A DNA stretch of 39,145 nucleotides from Planctomycetota bacterium (GCA_027297745.1 JAPUHK010000052.1:1-39145); one strand, 5' to 3'. Counted from the stretch's first letter, positions 8,534 through 19,500 are shown. Notes: generated by a model not told the origin, from the letters alone. Program-made: numbers and translations.

Positions 8534-10633
8534 ATGAGCACGCTCACGCGATTCCTCCTCCCCTGCTGCCTGGCGGTGCTGATGACCGCGCCGGACGTCC
8601 TGGCCGACGACCTCCTGACATCGGAAGGCCAGGAGATCCGCCGCGGCGTGCTCGCGCTCTATGACAGCGCGGGTACGTCCTGGCGTCTTGACAGCGAGAA
8701 CCCCATACGTCAAGTCCTGGAGATGCCACTCAACCATCTGGGGATGGTTGTGCGGCGGTACGACATCCGGCACGGGCCGCCGCCCCCCGAGAGCCTCGAG
8801 GGCGCCCGCGCGATCGTCACCTACTTCGTGGAGAACCAAGCGCCCTGCCCGGACTGGCTCTGGCCGTGGATGGAGACCGCAATCCGCAAACGGGGCCTGC
8901 GCGTGGTGCACTTCGGCGGCTTTGGCCCGCTGGGCCTGACCAAGCCCGGGGAACGGCCGGAGCGGCTGATCCGCTGGTTGCGCGGCTTCGGTCTCGACTA
9001 CGACCACGGCTACGCCGCCGGTACGTTCGAGGTGAGCGTTTCCTTCCCGGATCTCGCCGCGTGCAGCTTTGAAGCCAGTCCCCAGAGCCTGCGGGTACAT
9101 CGGGGACCGCGCAACCTGGTTTCGCAGAACCGGCCGTGGGTCGTGACGCGCAGCCGGCGCGAGAACGAGCCCCGCAGCCCCGTCATCACGGGCCCTTGGG
9201 GTGCGCTCGCCTTGGCCCCCTACTGGATCCACCCGGGCGACATCCCCGCGGGTCGGCGCTGGACCCTCGACCTGTTTCGATTCTTGCGCGAAGCGCTGGG
9301 GCTCGATGGGGTGCCGGCTCCGCACCCGGCGGTGCTCAACGGCCGGCGCATGTTCATGCTGCACGTGGACGGCGACGGGTTCGAGAGCCTGAGCACCGTT
9401 CAGCCGGGCGAGTTGTGCGGCAAGGTCTTCCTGGATGAGATCATCGAGCGTTACGAACTGCCGCTGACCGTCAGCGTGATCGTGGGCAGCCTGACGGATG
9501 ACCTGGAAGTAGCCGAGCCGACGGCGGCCATGCGGATGGCCCGCAGGGTTCTCAGCCACGAGCGGGTGGAGCCGGCCAGCCACAGCGTGCTGCACCCGCT
9601 CGACTGGTCCAAGCCGCTCACGGCGCGCTCGCCGCCGCGCACGGTCACCTCGTATCCGGGGCTGCAAAACTACGAGTACGACCAGGCGGCCGAGGTGCGC
9701 GAGTCGATTCGTTTCATCAATGAGCGTTTGTTGAAGCCGGGCAAGCGCTGCCGCCTCATGCTCTGGTCCGGCGAGGCCAACCCGTCGCGGCGCGTGCTGG
9801 ACGAGTGCGAGCGCCTCGGGATTCTGAACCTGAACGCGGGCGTGTTCCGCTGGGACGAGGCGCACGACTCGATCAGCTTCGTCTCGCCGTGGGCACGTCT
9901 GCTGGGCAACCGCATCCAAGTCCACGCGGGCGCGGCCAACGAGAACGACTTCAAGGGCTTCTTCACCACGATGCCCGGCGCCTTCGCACACATCGACACC
10001 ACGCTGCAGCGCACGAAGCGCCACGGCATCCTCAAGCCGGCCAACCTGTACATCCACTTCTACAGCGTCGAGCGGCCTGGACGGCTGGCGGCGCTGCATC
10101 GCCTGATCCGGCGCTGGGCCATCGAGGAGCCGACCGCCCCCGTATTCGCCTCCACCTACATCGAGGCGGTGCGCAGCGCCATCCAGGGCGCTCGCATCCT
10201 GCGCCGGCCGCACGGCTGGGCCTTCCGCGATTTCGGTGCTTGTCGCAGCGTGCGCATCGACGGCGAGAAGCGCCACGTTGACTGGGTCCGCTCGAGCGGG
10301 CTGTTGGGCGCGCGCCGCATGAACGGCACGCTCTACCTGCACCTCGCCGCCCCCGACGCCGAGCTGGTCTTCGCGCAGGAGCCGCAGCCGGGGCCCCACG
10401 TCGAGCAGGCCAATCACCTGCTCACGGACGCTGCGCTGGGCGAGACCGGCGTCGCCGTGACCTCCGAATCCCTGGCGCACCGGGTGCTGGTCTTCGCGGG
10501 CTTCCGGGCCGGGTCCGGCGTGCTGGTGCGCATCGACGGCGCTGAAGAGGCACGCACGGCCGACGAGCGCGGCCGGGTTTCCATGGCTCTCAAGCCGGGC
10601 GGGCCCACGCGCATCGAAGCCGTCACGCGCTGA
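8534..10633 (+). CDS. pelA: PelA-like periplasmic polysaccharide deacetylase, copy 1 (catalytic motifs intact; no hydrolase domain)
   Basis: Signal peptide MSTLTRFLLPCCLAVLMTAPDVLA. PelA-like middle domain (VLALYDS...EMPLNHLGMVVRRYDIR), deacetylase motifs HVDGDGF (9362-9382) and SHSVLHP (HSxxH, 9581-9595), PelA-like C-terminal beta domain. Confidence 0.8.
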   Translation: MSTLTRFLLPCCLAVLMTAPDVLADDLLTSEGQEIRRGVLALYDSAGTSWRLDSENPIRQVLEMPLNHLGMVVRRYDIRHGPPPPESLEGARAIVTYFVENQAPCPDWLWPWMETAIRKRGLRVVHFGGFGPLGLTKPGERPERLIRWLRGFGLDYDHGYAAGTFEVSVSFPDLAACSFEASPQSLRVHRGPRNLVSQNRPWVVTRSRRENEPRSPVITGPWGALALAPYWIHPGDIPAGRRWTLDLFRFLREALGLDGVPAPHPAVLNGRRMFMLHVDGDGFESLSTVQPGELCGKVFLDEIIERYELPLTVSVIVGSLTDDLEVAEPTAAMRMARRVLSHERVEPASHSVLHPLDWSKPLTARSPPRTVTSYPGLQNYEYDQAAEVRESIRFINERLLKPGKRCRLMLWSGEANPSRRVLDECERLGILNLNAGVFRWDEAHDSISFVSPWARLLGNRIQVHAGAANENDFKGFFTTMPGAFAHIDTTLQRTKRHGILKPANLYIHFYSVERPGRLAALHRLIRRWAIEEPTAPVFASTYIEAVRSAIQGARILRRPHGWAFRDFGACRSVRIDGEKRHVDWVRSSGLLGARRMNGTLYLHLAAPDAELVFAQEPQPGPHVEQANHLLTDAALGETGVAVTSESLAHRVLVFAGFRAGSGVLVRIDGAEEARTADERGRVSMALKPGGPTRIEAVTR

Positions 10634-10797
10634 TCCGGCGCGCACCCGGGCCAAAGCGTTTCGAAAACGAGACATCCGCGGCGGCGTTGTGTCGCCGAAC
10701 GCCCAAACCAACACCAGAACCCCTAACGCAGCCACTACCCAAACGCCGACAAGGTCCCCGCAAGGTCCATTTTTAGTTTTTTGGATGGGGTTGGAAC

Positions 10798-12891
10798 TTG
10801 CGAAGGCAACAAACTGTTGCCGCGGTGGTGGTATGGGTTTTTGCCTCCGTCGCGGCCACGGCGAGAGAGCCGGTCCGTAATGACCGGCCGCTGCGTCGTG
10901 CAGTCCTGGCTCTGCACGATAGCCAGGGTGAGAGGCGGGAGCTCGACATCGAGGATCCCGCCCATCAGCTATTGGAGTTGCCGCTGAACCACCTCGGCAT
11001 GGTGGTCCGGCGCCATGACATCCGCAAGGGACCACCCCCGGACGACACTCTGACCGGCCTGCGCGCGGTCGTGACCTACTTCCACGACACCGGCGCCTCC
11101 GCTCCCGAGTGGCTCTGGCCCTGGCTCGAAAAGACGCGCCAGGAGCACGCGATCCGCGTGATCCACTTCGGCCACCTCGGTCCCCTGCTGCGCCCGCAAG
11201 CGAATCGATACGACCCGGCCCGAGTCACGCGCTGGCTCCAGGGTTTCGGCCTGCAGTACGACGACCTGTTCCTGCCCGGTCCCATGGGCATCAAAGTCGA
11301 GTACCGCGAGCGCACGCTGTGTGCGTACGAGGCCGACGCCTACGTGCGCGCCAGCCACCACGGCCCGCGCAACGTCGACCCCCACAACCGCGTCTGGGTC
11401 ACCACGCGGCCCACCAAGAACCCCGAGGACGCACGCACGCCTGTCGTGACCGGGGCCTGGGGCGCCATTGCGCTCGATCCCTGGACGATCACCGCCGGCG
11501 GCGACAGCGGCAACCGGCGCTGGCACCTCGACCCGCTGATTTTCTTCCGCGAAGCGCTCGGCCTCGAGCGCGTCCCGGCTCCGCAGCCGGGGGTCCTGAA
11601 CGGACGGCGCATGCTCTTCGTGCAAGTCGGCGGCAGCGGCTTCGAGAGCGTCTCGACGGCGCAGCGCAACACTCTGAACGCGCAGGTCTTCCTGGACCAG
11701 ATCATCGAGGAATACGAGCTTCCCTTCACGGTCGGCGTGATCGTCGCCTCGCTGACCGACGACTACACGGTCGCCGAACCGACGCCCCGCATGCTGTTGG
11801 CGCAGCGCATCCTCAACCATGCGCGCGTCGAAGCGGCCAGCCACACCGTGCTGCAGCCCCTGCGTTGGAACGTCCCCTTGCTGCCGGACAGCCCTCCGCG
11901 CTCGGTGGTCTGGTACCCCCCCATCCGGAACTACGAATACAGCGCCGTCGCCGAAGTGCGCGAGTCGTTGCGCTTCATCAACGAGCGCCTGCTGCTCAAG
12001 GGCAAGCGCTGCCGGCTCATGTTGTGGTCGGGCCTGGCGGTCCCGCCGCTCGAGGCCGTTGAAGAGAGCGCGCGGCTCGCCGTCGGCAACCTGAACGGCG
12101 GCATCTACCGCTGGGACGCGTCCGCCGACTCGATCGGCTACGTATCCCCCTGGGCGCGCCGCGTCGGCGACCGCATCCAGGTCTACGCCGGCGCCCCCAA
12201 CGAGAACGTCTACGACGGCTTCTTCGACACGATGCCGCAGGCCTACCGCCACGTCGGCACGACGCTGGAGCGCACCGGCCGCCACGGCATCCTCAAGCCC
12301 GTCCACATCAACGTGCACTTTTACAGCGCCGAGAACACGGCCCGTCTGACCACGCTCAAGAAGGTGATCCGGCGCTGGGCTTTCGAGGAGCAGACGGCAC
12401 CGGTGTTCGCTTCAACCTACGTGAGAGCCGTACGCGACGCGTTGCTGCGGGCGCACATCGTGCGCAAGCCGCACGGCTGGGCTTTCCGCTTCTTCGGCGC
12501 CTGCCGCACCGTGCGCATCGACGGCGAGACGCGCTCCGTCGACTGGGCGCGCAGCCGCGGCCTGCTGGGACAGCGCCGCATGCACGGCGCCCTGTATCTG
12601 CACCTGGCGGCACCCGACGCCGAGGTGGTGCTGGCGAACGATCCCCCACCACACCCGCACGTCGAGCAGGCCAACCACATCCTCGAGGGGGCCGTGCTCG
12701 AGCCGGACCGCATCGCGGTCACTTCCAGCGCGCTCACGCCGCGCCGCATAGTCTTCGCGGGCTTCGCGCCACGCAGCAGCGCGATCCTGTCGCTGGATGG
12801 GGAGACGCGAGCCGTCCAGGCCGACGGGCATGGGCGCATCGAGCTGCAGCTTCCATCGGGTGAGAATCGCGTGGAGGTCCGGCTGCCGTGA
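10798..12891 (+). CDS. PelA-like deacetylase paralogue, copy 2, predicted catalytically inactive
   Basis: Colinear with copy 1 over its whole length (VLALHDS...ELPLNHLGMVVRRHDIRKGPPP). Motif 1 is QVGGSGF (GGSG at 11629-11640), motif 2 is SHTVLQP (11842-11856). TTG start; the start codon is uncertain. Confidence 0.8.
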   Translation: MRRQQTVAAVVVWVFASVAATAREPVRNDRPLRRAVLALHDSQGERRELDIEDPAHQLLELPLNHLGMVVRRHDIRKGPPPDDTLTGLRAVVTYFHDTGASAPEWLWPWLEKTRQEHAIRVIHFGHLGPLLRPQANRYDPARVTRWLQGFGLQYDDLFLPGPMGIKVEYRERTLCAYEADAYVRASHHGPRNVDPHNRVWVTTRPTKNPEDARTPVVTGAWGAIALDPWTITAGGDSGNRRWHLDPLIFFREALGLERVPAPQPGVLNGRRMLFVQVGGSGFESVSTAQRNTLNAQVFLDQIIEEYELPFTVGVIVASLTDDYTVAEPTPRMLLAQRILNHARVEAASHTVLQPLRWNVPLLPDSPPRSVVWYPPIRNYEYSAVAEVRESLRFINERLLLKGKRCRLMLWSGLAVPPLEAVEESARLAVGNLNGGIYRWDASADSIGYVSPWARRVGDRIQVYAGAPNENVYDGFFDTMPQAYRHVGTTLERTGRHGILKPVHINVHFYSAENTARLTTLKKVIRRWAFEEQTAPVFASTYVRAVRDALLRAHIVRKPHGWAFRFFGACRTVRIDGETRSVDWARSRGLLGQRRMHGALYLHLAAPDAEVVLANDPPPHPHVEQANHILEGAVLEPDRIAVTSSALTPRRIVFAGFAPRSSAILSLDGETRAVQADGHGRIELQLPSGENRVEVRLP

Positions 12892-15800
12892 ACTTCACGC
12901 GCACGGGCTTCCTGCTCTTCATCGCCGCCGGCGTGCTCGCCATCGCGTTGCTCGCGAGCCTGGAGCCGCGCCGCACGCGCGACGCCGGCGTCGACCGCCA
13001 CACCGGGAAGCAGGTGTGGCTGACGCCGCGCACCGCCTCCCAGCTGCTGGGCGCGGCGCGGCGCACGGGAGCCGCCCCCGCGGCGCGGGACAAGATCCTC
13101 GAGTTCATCGACGGCGTGCCGGATCCGTACGCGGCGCGCATCAAGCTGGCGGTCTTCGAAGCCGAGCTGCAGGAACGCACCGCGCCCGAGCTGCATCCCT
13201 TCCGCGACGAGATCGTAGCCGACATCGTGCGCGCCGAAGCCGCCGAACGGGAGCTGGACCGCACGCTCACCGAGATGCGCGACATGCACAAGCTGGTGCA
13301 CCTGCTGCAGGAGCTCGAGGCCGACAACGCCGTCGGCGCCGCCACCGACGCCTTCTTCAGTGGCGGCAAGCCGCCCGAGTCGTTCGCCAACAAACAACTC
13401 GAGCAGCGCGTGCGCACCTGGGCGCCAGCGGACGCGAACGCGGCTTACACGCTGCACGGCTTCCGCATCGGCAGCCTCGAGCCCGAGGTCGACGTCTACC
13501 GCCTCGTCGCCCACGGTTACCGTGCGGCGGACCGCACGCGGGGGCGCATGCGCTGGCTGTTGCGCGGCCTGGTCAAGTTCCCCAACGACGCGAATCTGCA
13601 TCGCGAGCTGAAGCAGGCCTACCTCGAGCACGGCCGGCAACGCGAGGTCTTCGCCGTCGTCGGCGCCGAGCTGCACCGCTTCCGCGACGAGCTCGAGACC
13701 TGGATGGAGCGAGAGCAGCTGGCGCGTTGGATGGGCCTGCACGACCAGCGCATCCACGCCGTGGGACGCCTCGCCGAGCTCACGGGGGACCCGAAATGGG
13801 CGGCCGAGCTGGTCGAGATCTACAGCTACCGGGGCCGCCCGGAGAAGGCGCTGCCGTACGCCGTCCAGCTGGCGGAGAACGAGCAGACGGCGGAGGCCTT
13901 CGAGCGCCCGGTCGAGCTCGCGCTGGCCTCGATGCAGGTCGACGAGGCCTTCCGCTTGCTGGAGCGCGCCGCCGGGCTGAGCGACAACCCCCGCGAGTGG
14001 CGCGAGCGCATCGTGGAGTACGCGCTCCAGGACCTGCGCTACGACCGGGCGCTGCACGAGCTGGAAAACCTGCACGAGACCTATCCCGACGCGGGCTACG
14101 AAGTGCAGCTCGAAGGCTTGTACCGCAGGCGCGACATGCGCGCGGAGTTGGCGGACCTGCTCGAGGAGCGTTGGCGCCGAGAGTCCGACGACGACGAGCT
14201 GTTCATGGAGATCGTCGGCTTGCACACCTCGCTCGGACGCGAAGACCGGGTGCACGACCTGATGCGGCAGCGCCTCGCCGACGAGGAGGACCTCGACGGG
14301 CTGCTGTTCAAGATTCCCGTGTACCAGGCGGCGGGCATCGACGGCGCCGAGCGCCTGCGCGAGCTGGCCGCCGAACAGCAACTGACGCCCGAGCAGGTCC
14401 AGAGCGTGCTGGACAGCCTGACCGCGCTCTTGGATACGAGCGAGACGTTGCGCGCAGCCGCGCTCGTGCTGGCGCGGCGCTACCGGGAACACCCTGCGGC
14501 GCGCCCCATGCGCCTCGAGCTGATCGAGCGCATGCCGACACCGGAGGCGCGGGCGGGAGGCGCGCGGCAGCTGGCCGCGGAAGAGCCCGGAGACCCGGAT
14601 GCCGTGCGCGTGTGGGTCGAGCGCAGCGCGTGGGCCGGGCTCTTGAAGGATGAGATCGAAGCGCGCCGGGCCTTCGTGCTGCTGCGGCCCCAGGACCTCG
14701 AGAATCGCCGCAGCCTCGCCGACCTGCTCGAAGCGGACGGGCGCAGCGGCGAGGCGGGCGAGCACTGGGCGGTGCTGGCCGAGGCGGAGGGCCCCACGTC
14801 GGATGCGGCGCTGCGGCTGGTCGGGTCACTGTTCACCGCGGGCAAGCTCGCGGAGGCCATCGCATGGCTCGAGCAACGCGCGAACGACCCCGACGCCACC
14901 AACGAAGACCGCAGCCGCATCGCGGAGGAGCTGTTCGGCATCCAGCAGCACGACCGCGCGGCCCCTTTCTACCGCGCCATCCTGGGGCGCGAGCCGGACC
15001 ACGTGCTCGCACTGCTGCGGCTCGGCCAGATCCGTTCCTGGGGTAGCGACCCGCGCGGCGCGATCCCGTACCTCGAACGTCGCTTGAAGGTGACGGACGA
15101 GGACGCGGGCATGGTGCGCTACTTGCTCGGCGAAGCCTACTGGTCGATCCAGGACCGCGAGCAGGCGCTGCGCATCCACGAGGCCGCGCTGCCCGATCTA
15201 CTGCTCGCGACTCGGACCCCGGACACCGAGACGATGATCGCCAAGATCCTCGTACGGCTCGGGCGCGTCGAAGAGGCCGAGCCCATCTACGACGAGGTGA
15301 TCGCGAACGAGCCGCGGAACGTCCACCTGATCCTGGACTACGCCGACGCCATGGTGGCGGCGGGACGGCTCGAAAAGGCCCGCGCGATTCTCGAACGCGC
15401 GCGAGCGATCGAGCCCAAGCACGCGCGGCTGCTGCGTCTCGACGCGGAGATCCTGGTCAAGGAGAAGCGTTACGGGGAGTCCGCCGAGGTGTACCGCCAG
15501 GCGCTTCGCCTCTACGGCTCGGATGCCGGCCTCGAGGCCGGGCTCGGCTACGCGCTGGAGCTCGGCGGGTCGTGGGGGGACGCGGTCGGCGCCTACGGCC
15601 GCTCGCTGGTGTTGCAGCCCGGCAACCTCGACGTGGAGCGCTCCCTGGCGGATCTCTTCGAGCACGTCGGCAACCGCGTCAGCGTGGGCGCGCGCTGGAG
15701 CTTCATCGGCGAGGACTACGCGATCGAGATCCCGGCCGAGATCTCGTTCGCCTTCCGCGACTCGCGCGACCGCTTGACCCTCGGCGCGGGCGCGGGATTC

Positions 15801-16574
15801 TTCTCGGGGCGCGCGGCGGTCGTAGCGAACGGAACGGTACCGGTCGAAGACCGGATCGTCTCGCTGCGCGCGTCCTTCGCGAGCCGCTTCAACCTGCGCA
15901 ACGAGTGGGCCGTGGGCCTGGAAGGCTACCCCGGAGCGGCGGGCGACTTCCCGCTCGGCGGCTGGGGCTCGCTGCTGCTGCAGGGCTTGGAGCCGAGCCG
16001 CACGCTCGGCGTGCGAGTGGGCGTACACGAGCTGTTGCGCGCTCCGACCGCGTCCGTGGGCTTGGGCGGGCGCCGCACGGGCATCTCCGTGGAGGGGTCG
16101 CGCGACTTGGGACGGCGCTGGTTCGCCGGCGCGGGCGCCACGCTGGAATCGCTCTCGCTGGACCCGACCGGGCGCGACAGCGTCACCGACGGACGCTTCC
16201 TGGCCAACCTCAGCGCGGGGTACCGGATGAGCACGGCCGAGCCCCGCGTCGACCTGTACTTCAACTACAACCCGGTGCGCCTGCTCGGGAACCAGGAGCT
16301 GGCCGCCCTGATCCCGATCGGCGAGCGGTTCGACTACCTCACCGCAGGCGTGCGGCTGTCCTCCGGGCGGCCCAGGCTGCGTTGGCTGGTTTCTGTGTAC
16401 GCCGGTGTGGACGCACACAGCGACGACAACATCTGGGGCGTCGTCGGCGACCTGGTCTACCGGCCCGGGGCGCGCTTCGAGCTGCGCTTCGGAGGTGAGG
16501 CCGGCAGCGCATTCGGACGGAGCTCAACGGAGATCGGCGCCACGCTGCGGTTCGCAGCGGTGTGGCGCTGGTAG
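12888..16574 (+). CDS. pelB: PelB-like: N-terminal TM, long TPR region, C-terminal outer-membrane beta-barrel
   Basis: 1228 aa; N-terminal TM FTRTGFLLFIAAGVLAIALLASLEP; TPR repeats; C-terminal GARWSFIGEDYAIEIPAEISFAFRDSRDRLTLGAGAGFF...; start GTG overlaps the copy 2 stop (GTGA); position in the operon. Confidence 0.85.
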   Translation: MNFTRTGFLLFIAAGVLAIALLASLEPRRTRDAGVDRHTGKQVWLTPRTASQLLGAARRTGAAPAARDKILEFIDGVPDPYAARIKLAVFEAELQERTAPELHPFRDEIVADIVRAEAAERELDRTLTEMRDMHKLVHLLQELEADNAVGAATDAFFSGGKPPESFANKQLEQRVRTWAPADANAAYTLHGFRIGSLEPEVDVYRLVAHGYRAADRTRGRMRWLLRGLVKFPNDANLHRELKQAYLEHGRQREVFAVVGAELHRFRDELETWMEREQLARWMGLHDQRIHAVGRLAELTGDPKWAAELVEIYSYRGRPEKALPYAVQLAENEQTAEAFERPVELALASMQVDEAFRLLERAAGLSDNPREWRERIVEYALQDLRYDRALHELENLHETYPDAGYEVQLEGLYRRRDMRAELADLLEERWRRESDDDELFMEIVGLHTSLGREDRVHDLMRQRLADEEDLDGLLFKIPVYQAAGIDGAERLRELAAEQQLTPEQVQSVLDSLTALLDTSETLRAAALVLARRYREHPAARPMRLELIERMPTPEARAGGARQLAAEEPGDPDAVRVWVERSAWAGLLKDEIEARRAFVLLRPQDLENRRSLADLLEADGRSGEAGEHWAVLAEAEGPTSDAALRLVGSLFTAGKLAEAIAWLEQRANDPDATNEDRSRIAEELFGIQQHDRAAPFYRAILGREPDHVLALLRLGQIRSWGSDPRGAIPYLERRLKVTDEDAGMVRYLLGEAYWSIQDREQALRIHEAALPDLLLATRTPDTETMIAKILVRLGRVEEAEPIYDEVIANEPRNVHLILDYADAMVAAGRLEKARAILERARAIEPKHARLLRLDAEILVKEKRYGESAEVYRQALRLYGSDAGLEAGLGYALELGGSWGDAVGAYGRSLVLQPGNLDVERSLADLFEHVGNRVSVGARWSFIGEDYAIEIPAEISFAFRDSRDRLTLGAGAGFFSGRAAVVANGTVPVEDRIVSLRASFASRFNLRNEWAVGLEGYPGAAGDFPLGGWGSLLLQGLEPSRTLGVRVGVHELLRAPTASVGLGGRRTGISVEGSRDLGRRWFAGAGATLESLSLDPTGRDSVTDGRFLANLSAGYRMSTAEPRVDLYFNYNPVRLLGNQELAALIPIGERFDYLTAGVRLSSGRPRLRWLVSVYAGVDAHSDDNIWGVVGDLVYRPGARFELRFGGEAGSAFGRSSTEIGATLRFAAVWRW

Positions 16575-16582
16575 CGGGAGCG

Positions 16583-19500
16583 ATGACGAAGAAGAAACGT
16601 CAACGCAAACCCGCACGCAAGGCGGCCAAGCAAGAGGCCGTGCGCAAGAAGGTCACGCGTAAGAAGACCGCACGCAAGGCCGCCAAGCAAAAGGCCGTGC
16701 GCAAGACGTCCAAGCGCGCAACGACCAAGAAGAAGAAAGTCGTCTGCAAGAAGAAGACGCGCAAGGTCCTGCGGCGCAAACCGGCCGCCCAGACCGCCCC
16801 CAGCGACGATCCCGATGCGCTGAGTCCCTTCGAGGACGCGCTCCACGAAGGTGAGATCCCGACGCGCACGGATCTCCTGATCGATCCCAAGGACCTCGAA
16901 GCCGCCCAGCTCGAGGCCTCTGTACGTAACGACGAGACCGGGTCCGCCCGGCAAGACACACAAACTGAAGCGGCGCCGCAAACGGCTTGTCCTGACTCTA
17001 AAAAAACCCCCATCCAAAGGGATGAGTCACGCGGCGCCGCTCTTTCTTCCTCTGATCCTAGCCAGGAGGCCGACGCGCAGATACCCGAGACTCGCGATCT
17101 CACGGACGACGACCCGACGCAGACGGAGTGCTTCGACGGAGCCGAGGTGCCGGAAGCGGAAGAGAAGATCGAAGTGCTGAAGCCGGAGCTCAAGCTCGGG
17201 CCCGAAGAGTCCGGACTCTTCGAAGATGATCTGCCGACGCAGACGGAGATCTTCGATGACGCCGACGCGCTCAAGGCAGTGCAGGCGCTCGGTGAGCCCG
17301 CGCAGCCCAAACCCGAGGACGCCGGCGAGATCGACCTCGGCGAAACGCTCGTGGACGACCCGGGCGTCAAGCCTGAGGCAGTCACCCCGGGCGAGAACGA
17401 GCACGTGTCCGAGAGCGCGGGCGAGATCGATCTGGGCCAGACGCTCGTGAATGACCCGGGAATCACGCCGGAGCCGGTGCCCGAGCCGGACGAGCCCGAG
17501 CCGGAGGTCGAGCGCGTGCAGCCCACCACGCAAGCCACGGAGGCGGGCGACGAGGCGGAGGATGAACACCTCACCGAGACGCCCACGCGCACGGAGATCT
17601 TCGACGACCCGCTCGCGTTCGAGGCGGCCGTGACCGACGAGCCCGCCGCGCCCACGCTCGAGGCGGCCGGCACGGGCGGCAGCGGCGGCGGCGATGACGA
17701 CGACACCGGTGACGCGCCGCCGCCGGAGCCCGAACCCGAGAACGAGCCTGAAGAGGACCAAGACGCGCAGACCCCCGCGGACGAGCCGGCGACCGAAACG
17801 CCGACACGTACGGAGATCTTCGACGACCCGCTCGCGTTCGAGGCGGCCGCGACCGACGAGCCCGCCGAGCCCACGCTCGAGGCGGCCGGCGCGGGCGGCA
17901 GCGGCGGCGGCGATGACGACGACGCCGGTGACGCGCTGCCGCTGGAGCCCGAGGACGAGCACGAGCCCGCGCACGGCGACGTGCTGAGCGATATCGAGTT
18001 CTCGATCCACGACATGCAGACGCGGACGGATGCGGAGGCTCACGATTCCGGCGAGCGGGCCGCCGAGGACGCGCATGCTTACGACTTCGAGCCCGCCGAG
18101 ACGTTGCCGGACCTGCCGCAACCCGATGCGGACGAAGAGCTCCCGACGGAGTCGCTCGCGACCGTGACCTACGACCCGAGCTCGCTCCGGCCGGGGATCG
18201 CGGGCGACGCCGACACGGCTACGAGCGCCGATACGGCCGAGCCCACGGAGGGACCGTTCAAGCTCACGCGCAGCAACGAGCTGGACACGGAGCACACCGG
18301 ACCGCCTCCCGAGCCGGTCACCGCGACCGAGCTCTTCCGGGGCGACGTGGATCCGGCCACGATACGCATTCCGACCGAGGAGCCGGTCGAAACGCGCGAC
18401 CTGCACGACGCGTCCACGGTGTCCGGCGTACCGATCGAAGAGGCGGAGACCGAAGACCCCGACGCGACGCGCACGGAAGCGGCGGACCGCCACTCGATCG
18501 TGACCATCGATTCGCGGTCACTGGGTACGGTGTCGATCCACGACGCCGAGACGGCGGACCTCGAGGACATGGGGACCGTCACGCAGCAGGCGCGGGAGGC
18601 CGACGGGGCGGCGGCCGAGACCGACGTCTTCAGCGAAGGCTTCAGCACGGAGGCCTCGCTGGCGCGTTCGCACCACATCCTCGAGCACGTCCCGCCCCAG
18701 TTGGACTTCCTGCCTCCGGAGGCCGTGTCGTCACCGCAGCCCAAGGACAAGGACAGCATCGAGCGCGGCGAGACGCGCCTGCAGCGCTGGAAGCGCCGTG
18801 CCCGCAAGCCGTCCCGCTGGACGCCGCTCCTGCGGCCGCTGCAAGCAGGCTGGGACAAGCTGCGCGAAAAGGCGTCCGAAGGCTGGCAGAAGCTGCGCAA
18901 GGTCCCGTGGGACCAGCCCGTGCGCTGGTGGAAGGCGCAGCCGCGGGCGCAGCGGCGGGAGGAGACGTACTGGTGGCGCCGCACGCTGCGCGACGTGGGC
19001 ATCGCTTACGGCATCCTGCTGCCCTTCGAGCTGATCTTCAACGGCGGCAAGGTCGGGGCGTTCGGTGTGCACCCGCATCCCTACTGGCTGATCATCTTGC
19101 CGATGGCTGCGGCCCGCGGCGCGGGCGCGGCTCTGGTGGCGGCCGCGGTCGGCACGTTCCTGCACACGCTCGGCGCCATCGGGCGCCTGCACACGACCGA
19201 GGTACAGACGCTGCTCGACTACACGGTCATGCTGGAGCCGCTCCTGTTCTTCGGCGTCGGTTTCCTTGTGGGCGACTTCCGCGACGTGGCCGAAGCGCGC
19301 TATCGCGAGATCAAACGCAAGCGCCACAAGGCGGACGAAAAGGTGGACCGCTTGTACAAGGAGCGCGAGGTGCTGGCCGAGGCCAACCGCCTGCTCGAGA
19401 AGCGCCTCGTGGACCAGACCACGCAGTTCGGCAACCTGGTCGTAGCCGCGCAGCGCATGGAGAGCTCGGACCGAACGGAGGTCTTCGAGTTGGCGCTCGA

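Noticed and set aside
8183-11035. 950-aa minus-strand ORF (and others such as 48-1901, 10969-12318, 12417-14765, 18731-21343, 22428-24026, 25363-27909 minus)
   Set aside because: Antisense shadow ORFs typical of high-GC coding DNA: Arg/His/Ala/Gly-rich or Ser-rich translations with no recognisable domains, opposite well-supported genes.
17320-17950. Direct repeats considered as CRISPR or VNTR non-coding array
   Set aside because: Repeats are in frame, encode acidic peptide modules and have no spacer structure.
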